Origin: an uncultured Alphaproteobacteria bacterium | Lineage (GTDB): Bacteria; Pseudomonadota; Alphaproteobacteria; RF32; CAG-239 | Length of the DNA: 41,660 bases | Direction of reading: 5' to 3' | Assembly (NCBI GenBank): GCA_949297665.1 | Contig: CASFTO010000035.1 | Coordinates: forward strand, 1-41,660 | Part shown: positions 36,675 to 41,660 of the stretch, piece by piece | Position numbering within the stretch: position 1 is the stretch's first letter | Layout: each line of letters starts with the position of its first letter | Made by a program: the position numbers and the translations under genes | Notes under the pieces: generated by a model | What the model was told of the DNA's origin: nothing | Database searches by the model: none | What the model saw: only the letters and a program-made list of their open reading frames with translations

Positions 36675-36830
36675 AGAAATTTCCTTAAGGCAACTAAGTG
36701 ATAAAGATTAATAGCACACCAATTATATATAATTTATTAAAGAAAGCCGAAAAAACACGAGAATAAGAAAATTTTATTTCAGCCAAAACAGAGGGTTGAT
36801 AAAAAAATAAAAAAAAGCATAATTTTTTTC
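36675..36830. other. AT-rich intergenic region before tRNA-Gly
   Basis: No gene seen. It should hold the minus-strand promoter of the 45-residue gene and murA, but I see no convincing match, and A-rich tracts upstream of the tRNA promoter that may act as an UP element. Confidence 0.4.
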
Positions 36831-36858
36831 TTGCATAAAAAGAAAAGTATGTTATAAA
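36831..36858 (+). promoter_or_regulatory. Promoter of tRNA-Gly
   Basis: TTGCAT (36831-36836) and TATAAA (36853-36858) with a 16-base spacer, placing the start about 10 bases before the mature tRNA. Confidence 0.6.
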
Positions 36859-36876
36859 AAGCACTCGTTAAGTGAT

Positions 36877-36951
36877 GCGGGTATAGCTCAGGGGTAGAGC
36901 GCAACCTTGCCAAGGTTGATGTCGTGGGTCCGAATCCCATTGCCCGCTCCA
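36877..36951 (+). tRNA. tRNA-Gly (GCC anticodon)
   Basis: Full cloverleaf: acceptor GCGGGTA with TGCCCGC, D-arm AGCTCAGGGGTAGAGC, anticodon stem CAACC/GGTTG around loop TTGCCAA (anticodon GCC), and T-arm GTGGGTCCGAATCCCAT. The CCA end is encoded (36949-36951). The T-loop reads TCCGAAT, where TTCGAAT is usual; the stem is intact. Confidence 0.97.
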
Positions 36952-36967
36952 TTTTTTTAGCAGAAAG

Positions 36968-36990
36968 AAAACCGCCGATAAGGTGGTTTT
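36968..36990 (+). terminator. Terminator after tRNA-Gly
   Basis: AAAACCGCC (36968-36976) with GGTGGTTTT (36982-36990), one G-U pair, 5-base loop and T-rich tail, 16 bases after the tRNA. Confidence 0.75.
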
Positions 36991-37293
36991 ATTTATTTTA
37001 AAATCATCTTTTTTAAGAAAATTCATTTAGTACGAGTTTCAATTTAATAAAATACAGATGAGTTTTCCCACACAAATACACAGTTCAGTATGAACATAAA
37101 TCAAATTAAAAAAATAGATTGTGAAGAACCCAAAACGCAGTTTTGCGTTCTATATTTCTATATATTACTAATATTTTAATGATATGCATCTGCGAATTTT
37201 CATCAAGAATGCCATTTATTTTTTTTATATTAACGAAATTTCAACAAACAGCGATTATCCTATCAGCAAAAGAATTTCAATTAGGTGAGAGAA
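36991..37293 (+). other. 300-base AT-rich spacer before the PilT/DotB-like gene
   Basis: No convincing gene. One hairpin is visible: GAAC-C-CAAAA (37126-37135) with TTTTG-C-GTTC (37141-37150); a shorter pairing AACGCA/TGCGTT competes with it. A 29-codon frame from 37091 lacks a ribosome site. The length suggests an untranslated leader for the ATPase gene. Confidence 0.4.
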
Positions 37294-38424
37294 ATGGGAT
37301 TATTTGGTAAAGAAAAAAATGATAAACCGGAAGATAAGACGCAATCCGAAAAAAAGACAGCAGATATAAGGGGGCAAATTATTAGAGGAAATACGATGAG
37401 TAGTGCCTCTCTCTTGCATAGTGAAGCTAAAGTAGCCACCAAGCAAGCATATATTGATGATTTACCCAAAATGGTTAACGATACAAATTTTTCAGACTTA
37501 TACATAACACCAGACAAAAAAGCATATATTTGGAGTGGAAAAAGTAATAGTGGTCTGAAAATTGGTAAATTTATAGATATTCAAGAATTTATTACGGCCG
37601 TGGAAGAAAAATACGATGGTCAAATGAGTAGCTATTCTTTGCGTTACAAAGGAAGAAATTATCGTATTGAGCGAACCATTGCGTTAGAGGGTGAACAATT
37701 TTGTGCCAGAAAGATGCCGATGGAAATTCCTGATTTAGAAAAATTAGGGATTCCGATGGGAATATACCGTCAATTGATAAATTTGGCACCTAAAAGTGGT
37801 TTAATACTATTTGCGGGAGCAACTGGAACCGGTAAAAGTACTTCAATTTCGGCTTTAATAAAAAAATATCTCCAAACAGAAGGTGGTTATGCTTTTACGA
37901 TTGAAGATCCGATAGAAATGCCGCTGGATGGGGTATACCAAACGGAAAAAGGCGATTTGGGACTCTGTAAACAAACGACACCACCAAATGGAGTGTGGGA
38001 AGAGGGAATTAAATCAGCACTTCGTTCAAAACCAAGATATATATATTTAGGAGAAATACGCTCGGCAGAAGCTGCGGTAGAATTATTAAGAGCAGCAACA
38101 TCAGGCCACTTAGTTCTTTCTACCATTCACGCCAATAATGTGAGTGATGCAATAAATGCCGTAGCAAAATACTCAGCATCTAGCGGAATAAGTGAGGACA
38201 TGGCATATGAGTTAATGGCAAACGGTTTATTGGCGTGTATTCACCAAAATCTTATAGGTTCACCCCGAAAACTACAAGTAGAAGCGTTATTTGCCAATCC
38301 GGATATAAATTCGGGTTGTCAAGTAAGAGCGATGCTACGGACAGGTAAATTAAACTTAGCCACTATTATGGAATCTCAGAAAACGAAATTAGAAAGAGGT
38401 TTACCGTTATTTGATGTTTATTAA
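37294..38424 (+). CDS. PilT/DotB-type secretion ATPase
   Basis: Hexameric ATPase of the GspE/PilT/VirB11 superfamily, powering pilus retraction or a type IV secretion system. ATG 37294 (MGLFGKEKNDKP) is chosen for AGGTGA 5 bases upstream; GTG 37285 lies in that site. After a charged, disordered N-terminus (about 1-55) comes a PAS-like domain (FSDLYITPDKKAYIW), Walker A GATGTGKST (Lys181), the Walker B region YLGEIRSAEAA (Glu254) and TIHANNVSDAI. Sequence and length (376) are closer to PilT/DotB than to PilB. No other pilus or secretion gene lies next to it; the prepilin at 15427 is a possible client. Confidence 0.82.
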   Translation: MGLFGKEKNDKPEDKTQSEKKTADIRGQIIRGNTMSSASLLHSEAKVATKQAYIDDLPKMVNDTNFSDLYITPDKKAYIWSGKSNSGLKIGKFIDIQEFITAVEEKYDGQMSSYSLRYKGRNYRIERTIALEGEQFCARKMPMEIPDLEKLGIPMGIYRQLINLAPKSGLILFAGATGTGKSTSISALIKKYLQTEGGYAFTIEDPIEMPLDGVYQTEKGDLGLCKQTTPPNGVWEEGIKSALRSKPRYIYLGEIRSAEAAVELLRAATSGHLVLSTIHANNVSDAINAVAKYSASSGISEDMAYELMANGLLACIHQNLIGSPRKLQVEALFANPDINSGCQVRAMLRTGKLNLATIMESQKTKLERGLPLFDVY

Positions 38425-38430
38425 AATATA

Positions 38431-38457
38431 AAAAAAGCGTTTTAATACGCTTTTTTT
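38431..38457. terminator. Bidirectional terminator between convergent genes
   Basis: AAAAAAGCGT (38431-38440) pairs with ACGCTTTTTT (38447-38456) around TTTAAT. It lies between the convergent ends of the ATPase gene and the ArsC/Spx-like gene and has U-runs on both strands. Confidence 0.85.
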
Positions 38458-38465
38458 ATACAGAA

Positions 38466-38825
38466 CTATTTCAACAATGTTATTTGCCAAAGCCTTTCAT
38501 CGAAACCGATAAGAACAAAATTATTGCTGATGAGTAAAGGTCGTTTGATAAGCATCCCGTTGCTACAAAGCAATTTAATTTTTTCCTCGTCAGAAAGAAA
38601 CTGTAATTTATCTTTCAACAAAAGATTTCTGTATAGAATACCGCTCGTATTAAAAAATTTACGAATAGGTTGCTTTGAAAGAGCAATCCAATCGTTTATT
38701 TCAGAAATGCGAGGTGGATTTTCTATAATATGTCGATCAAGAAATTGTATACCATTTTGAATAAGCCATCGTTTAGCTTTTTGGCAAGTGGAACATTTAG
38801 GATACTCAAGAAAACACAAAGGCAT
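38466..38825 (-). CDS. ArsC/Spx-family protein
   Basis: Thioredoxin-fold protein of the ArsC/Spx/YffB family. ATG 38825 has the GGAGAG ribosome site and starts right at the fold (MPLCFLEYPKCSTCQKAKRW). It has a CSTC pair (Cys11, Cys14), as in Spx, and the family IKRPLLI motif near residue 90. The 119-residue length fits. Spx-like regulators contact RNA polymerase in Firmicutes; in Proteobacteria most members are uncharacterised reductases, so I do not decide between them. Confidence 0.8.
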   Translation of the reverse strand: MPLCFLEYPKCSTCQKAKRWLIQNGIQFLDRHIIENPPRISEINDWIALSKQPIRKFFNTSGILYRNLLLKDKLQFLSDEEKIKLLCSNGMLIKRPLLISNNFVLIGFDERLWQITLLK

Positions 38826-38946
38826 ACTAAAACTCTCCAATATTAATAACACAACAAATAATAAAAGCCCAAAAAATAAAAAGCAACAATTGTATTACAG
38901 AAAAAAAGGAATATATAGTCCTAAAGATATATTTATGGAGTATAGC

Positions 38947-39741
38947 ATGATAAAACTTTCCGTTTATATAATAACTTTAAATGAGGAAAAGCGTCTGGAA
39001 AAAACAATACAAGCAGTTAAGCAAATAGCTGATGAAATTATAATAGTGGATAGCGGGAGTATTGATAACACAAAATCAATATCCGAAAAACAAGGTGCAA
39101 AATTTTTCTACAATACATGGAAAAGTTATGCAGATCAGAAACATTACGCGCAAGAATTATGTACAAACGAATGGGTTCTATCCATAGACGCAGATGAGGT
39201 TTTATCACAAGAATTAATAGAAGAGATTAAAACAGTGAAAAAAGCTCCTCAATATGATGTTTATAAAATAAGGATAGGCGAAATGTTTCCGGGATACAAT
39301 CATCCTAAAAAAGGAACAAAAAAATACAATTTAGCGCGTCTTTACAATCGAAACTATGCAGAGATGCCTAAAGAAAACTTTACAAAAGATAGAATCGAGA
39401 TAAAGAAAACCGCCAAAATAGGACAATTACAAGGTTTAATTTATCATTATTCATATTTGACCTTACATCATCAAATAGATAAATTAAACAATTTTACAGA
39501 TCAAGTTGTCGAAACCGCGATTAGCGAGCATAAAAGATACAGCAATCTGCGATTATGTACGGAATTTTTTCGACAATTTATTTGCTATTATATAATAAAG
39601 AGAAACTTTTTAAACGGACAATGGGGATTTATTTCATCGGTAAATCATGCATATTTCCGTTTTTTAAAAATTGCGAAATGGCGGGAATATCAACAACTAA
39701 AAGAAATAAATAACCAAGGTACAAGTACCACAACAAAATAA
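38947..39741 (+). CDS. Family 2 glycosyltransferase (WaaE/KdtX-like)
   Basis: Glycosyltransferase of the LPS-core type represented by WaaE. ATG 38947 has GGAG six bases upstream; the longer frame from 38788 would overlap the divergent ArsC/Spx gene and reads as low-complexity. The 264-residue product has LSVYIITLNEEKRLEKTI, IIVDSGSIDNT and the metal motif WVLSIDADEVLS. YHYSYLTL near 165 is also typical of the group. It probably adds a sugar to the LPS inner core. Confidence 0.85.
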   Translation: MIKLSVYIITLNEEKRLEKTIQAVKQIADEIIIVDSGSIDNTKSISEKQGAKFFYNTWKSYADQKHYAQELCTNEWVLSIDADEVLSQELIEEIKTVKKAPQYDVYKIRIGEMFPGYNHPKKGTKKYNLARLYNRNYAEMPKENFTKDRIEIKKTAKIGQLQGLIYHYSYLTLHHQIDKLNNFTDQVVETAISEHKRYSNLRLCTEFFRQFICYYIIKRNFLNGQWGFISSVNHAYFRFLKIAKWREYQQLKEINNQGTSTTTK

Positions 39742-39777
39742 GTTAAAATCACCACCATAAAACACAGCAAAGACAAC

Positions 39778-39808
39778 AAAAAAGTCGCTGCATTGAAGAT
39801 GTAGCGAC
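39778..39808 (-). terminator. Terminator of candidate sRNA
   Basis: On the minus strand GTCGCTACA (39808-39800) pairs with TGCAGCGAC (39792-39784) around a 7-base loop and is followed by six T. On the plus strand the same hairpin is not followed by T, so it serves minus-strand transcription. Confidence 0.8.
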
Positions 39809-39863
39809 ATATGGTTTGTTAATGTTTAAGATATATATTTAGGAGTTCTGTCATACTTAATTT
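39778..39863 (-). ncRNA. Candidate small RNA, about 85 nt
   Basis: Lies between a strong minus-strand promoter and a strong minus-strand terminator with no gene inside. The unpaired 5' part holds ACTCCT (39840-39845), complementary to Shine-Dalgarno sequences, as in several alphaproteobacterial regulatory RNAs. An 11-codon frame (ATG 39854 to TAA 39819) has no ribosome site and is the only coding alternative. It is divergent from the Hsp70-like gene. Existence is inferred from signals only. Confidence 0.55.
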
Positions 39864-39869
39864 AAAAAT

Positions 39870-39898
39870 AATATATCACATTTTTTTGTTGTATTCAA
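39870..39898 (-). promoter_or_regulatory. Promoter of candidate sRNA
   Basis: On the minus strand TTGAAT (39893-39898) and TATATT (39870-39875) are 17 bases apart, start near 39863. Confidence 0.6.
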
Positions 39899-39948
39899 GG
39901 AAAAAGATTAATCAAAAGTTAAGAATTTAAACTAGTTATAAGAAAATC

Positions 39949-39977
39949 TTGAAAAAAAGGTAGAAAGCTAATATAGT
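39949..39977 (+). promoter_or_regulatory. Promoter of the YegD-like gene
   Basis: TTGAAA (39949-39954) and TATAGT (39972-39977) with a 17-base spacer, start near 39984, then a GAGGAGAAG ribosome site before ATG 40011. No heat-shock sigma32 consensus is seen. Confidence 0.65.
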
Positions 39978-40010
39978 CGCTCCGTTTAATATATAAAAGA
40001 GGAGAAGAAA

Positions 40011-41288
40011 ATGTATAAATCATACTGCGGTATTGATTTTGGTACAACCAACTCTGCTGTATCAGTTGTAGATGAAAATCTAACTTCCAAACAAATAATA
40101 TTTGAAAAAGAGAAAGAAACGATTCCCACAGCTATATTTTTCCCCGAAGAGAATGCATACAATCCGAAATACGGCTCACAAGCAATAGAAGAGTATATTT
40201 CAGGTAGTTTAGGGCGTTTTATGCGCTCAATGAAAAGGATTCTTGGAACAGATTTAATGAATCATAAAACAGAAGTGAATGATATTCGCATAAGTTATGA
40301 AGATATAATTTGTCATTTTATAAAATATTTGAAGAAAACGGCAGAATCACAAATTGGAGTCGAATTGGATAAAGTTGTTTTAGGGCGTCCCATCCATTTT
40401 CAAGATTATGCCCCTGACGCAGATAAGAGAGCGGAGTCCTTTCTTCAACATATTGCCGTAAATGCAGGATTTAAAGAAGTCCAATTTCAATATGAGCCTT
40501 TAGCCGCAGCGTATACCCATGAACAACAACTGGCAAAAGAAAAACTGGCGTGTGTTGTAGATATTGGCGGCGGCACATCGGATTTTAGTGTAATACGGTT
40601 AGGGCCGGCGCTTAAAAAACAAACGGACCGACAGAAAGATATATTGGCAAATACCGGAGTCCGCATTGGAGGTAATGACTTTGATAGAGATTTAGCTATT
40701 AAGTGTATTATGCCGGAATTGGGATATGGCACAATGCTGAAACCAAATCCATATAATAATCGGATTCTGCCGGTACCGTTTACTCCATATACCATGTTGG
40801 CAGAATGGAGTAGCATTAACAACCTATACACATATAAAGAAAAGAAGAACATAAACAAGATATATGAAGAGTCGGCAGAACCCGAAAAGGTTGGAGTTTT
40901 GAGAGAAATTGTACAGAGGGAATTAGGACATATGCTGTTAAATAAGATAGAAAACGGTAAGATAGCGTTGACCAATCAGGATTTCGTTATAACGGAACTT
41001 GATTTTCTAGAACAAGCGAGAAGCATAACCATAAATAAGAAAAGTTTTGAAGAATCCATAAAGAATGATACACAAAAGATTATGAATTCCATGGCAGAAT
41101 GTTTGCGAGATGCGGGAGTAGGATATAAAGATATAGAATTGATAATATTGACGGGAGGATCAACAGAAATTCCATATATAAAAGGAGAAATATGCAAATT
41201 ATTTAAAGTAGCAACTATTTCAGAAGGCGGTAAATTTTCGTCAGTTTCAAAAGGTTTAGGGTATTCTGCAAGCAGACTATATGAATAA
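40011..41288 (+). CDS. Hsp70-family ATPase, YegD-like
   Basis: An Hsp70 relative that has the actin-like ATPase domain but lacks the substrate-binding and lid domains. The 425-residue product shows phosphate 1 GIDFGTTNS (7-15), phosphate 2 VVDIGGGTSDFS (182-193) and the adenosine motif LTGGSTEIPYIK near 385. Insertions around residues 210-320 replace the standard Hsp70 subdomain. E. coli YegD is of this type and of similar length. The function is unknown. It is monocistronic, directly before the rRNA operon. Confidence 0.88.
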   Translation: MYKSYCGIDFGTTNSAVSVVDENLTSKQIIFEKEKETIPTAIFFPEENAYNPKYGSQAIEEYISGSLGRFMRSMKRILGTDLMNHKTEVNDIRISYEDIICHFIKYLKKTAESQIGVELDKVVLGRPIHFQDYAPDADKRAESFLQHIAVNAGFKEVQFQYEPLAAAYTHEQQLAKEKLACVVDIGGGTSDFSVIRLGPALKKQTDRQKDILANTGVRIGGNDFDRDLAIKCIMPELGYGTMLKPNPYNNRILPVPFTPYTMLAEWSSINNLYTYKEKKNINKIYEESAEPEKVGVLREIVQRELGHMLLNKIENGKIALTNQDFVITELDFLEQARSITINKKSFEESIKNDTQKIMNSMAECLRDAGVGYKDIELIILTGGSTEIPYIKGEICKLFKVATISEGGKFSSVSKGLGYSASRLYE

Positions 41289-41336
41289 AGAGAAGGGGTG
41301 TGTGTAATAAAAACAAGGATTTAGGAGGTGTGATAA

Positions 41337-41405
41337 AATTTTTTTAAAAAAAAGTGAAAATTTTTAAAAAAAGTTATTGACATTTGCAAAAGAGTGCCAT
41401 ATAAA
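41337..41405 (+). promoter_or_regulatory. rRNA promoter with A/T UP-like tract
   Basis: TTGACA (41377-41382) and TATAAA (41400-41405) with a 17-base spacer, the best promoter in the window. Alternating A- and T-runs at 41337-41372 lie upstream as an UP element would. Start site near 41412. Confidence 0.85.
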
Positions 41406-41411
41406 CCCACT

Positions 41412-41599
41412 CACCGGCAGGGAAGAGCAAGCAAGAAAGCTTGAGAGGTTCTTGCGGGTTGAGTTCAAAGGAGCTCGGTTATAAGAAATAGTGAAAAAGA
41501 GAAGAGGATATGTAGGCAGTATATATGAAATATGATGTCTATATATCGAAGGAACCTATAAATACTTTGAGAATAGACAGGATGAGAACTAACTAATAA
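41412..41599 (+). other. 5' leader of the rRNA operon
   Basis: Untranslated leader of about 190 bases. Hairpins: GCAAGAA (41431-41437) with TTCTTGC (41449-41455), and GAGTTC (41461-41466) with GAGCTC (41471-41476). ATACTTTGAGAATAGA (41562-41577) resembles an antitermination boxA. The partner strand of the RNase III processing stem would lie beyond the window. Confidence 0.6.
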
Positions 41600-41660
41600 A
41601 TAACATGAGAGTTTGATCCTGGCTCAGAACGAACGCTGGCGGCAGGCTTAACACATGCAA
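41600..41660 (+). rRNA. rrs: 16S ribosomal RNA, 5' end only
   Basis: AGAGTTTGATCCTGGCTCAG at 41608-41627 is the universal 16S 5' sequence, followed by AACGAACGCTGGCGGCAGGC. GGCAGGCTTAACACATGCAA is common in alphaproteobacteria. The mature 5' end is estimated about 8 bases before the universal motif. The gene continues past the edge. Confidence 0.97.

Noticed and set aside
37091..37180. 29-codon frame in the spacer before the PilT/DotB-like gene
   Set aside because: No ribosome site and low-complexity content; more likely untranslated.
38788..38946. N-terminal 53-residue extension of the WaaE-like glycosyltransferase
   Set aside because: It overlaps the divergent ArsC/Spx-like gene, is low-complexity (Asn/Lys-rich), and the ATG at 38947 has a much better ribosome site.
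39819..39854. 11-codon frame inside the candidate sRNA
   Set aside because: No ribosome site and only about 9 bases of leader; kept only as an alternative explanation of the transcript.
40487..40975. 162-codon minus-strand open frame opposite the YegD-like gene
   Set aside because: It lies entirely inside a clear Hsp70-family gene and has no recognisable domain or ribosome site.
41289..41340. AGGAGGTG Shine-Dalgarno-like motif after the YegD-like gene
   Set aside because: No open frame follows; it runs straight into A/T tracts upstream of the rRNA promoter.
1..41660. CRISPR arrays, insertion sequences, prophage or integrase
   Set aside because: No regularly spaced repeats, transposase or integrase motifs, or terminal inverted repeats seen on either strand.

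Overview
The window is AT-rich chromosomal DNA of a Gram-negative bacterium, most likely a low-GC alphaproteobacterium. It carries a lipid A gene (lpxD), fabZ, a BamA outer-membrane assembly protein, a complete gatCAB amidotransferase operon, SUF genes, and the start of a 16S rRNA gene. TGA is used as a stop and TGG for Trp, so the code is standard. The prepilin with a G|RSMLEM-type N-terminus and the low GC content fit host- or gut-associated alphaproteobacteria; that placement is an inference. I see no IS element, prophage, CRISPR array or integrase.

Layout. 1-2830 (minus): sufS-sufT-sufE-sucC, with sucC running off the left edge. 2908-10664 (minus): pyrH-frr-uppS-cdsA-rseP-bamA-lpxD-fabZ, an envelope operon closed by a strong hairpin terminator. 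10833-15057 (plus): plsY-dprA-topA. 15117-16086 (plus): an unidentified structured leader RNA with its own promoter and terminator, then a prepilin-like gene. 16153-17598 (minus): sufB alone. 17732-21712 (plus): NlpD-like lipoprotein, then yajC-secD-secF. 21774-22336 (minus): two small unknown proteins. 22487-25692 (minus): gatCAB. 25852-29622 (plus): four tightly packed genes (GT-C transferase, polyprenyl-phosphate GT2, YdjC/NaxD-type deacetylase, GtrA flippase) that look like an aminosugar modification pathway for lipid A or another envelope glycan. 29619-32009 (minus): UvrD/PcrA helicase. 32129-35213 (plus): MoxR ATPase, DUF58 protein, membrane-anchored GT2. 35214-36674 (minus): murA behind a 45-residue charged protein. 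36877-36951: tRNA-Gly(GCC). 37294-38424 (plus): PilT/DotB-type ATPase. 38466-38825 (minus): ArsC/Spx-like protein. 38947-39741 (plus): WaaE-like GT2. 39778-39863 (minus): candidate small RNA with promoter and terminator. 40011-41288 (plus): YegD-like Hsp70. 41377 to the end: strong rRNA promoter, leader and the 5' end of 16S rRNA.

Most genes are housekeeping functions around the cell envelope: phospholipid synthesis (plsY, cdsA), undecaprenyl carrier (uppS), lipid A (lpxD, fabZ), outer-membrane assembly (bamA), Sec export (yajC-secDF), peptidoglycan (murA) and glycan decoration. The most interesting items are the structured RNA before the prepilin gene, with three mutually exclusive pairings of one segment; the 85-nt antisense-oriented sRNA candidate with an anti-Shine-Dalgarno motif; the GtrA/GT2/YdjC/GT-C cluster; and the split SUF genes whose two promoters share AGATA/TATCT inverted repeats.
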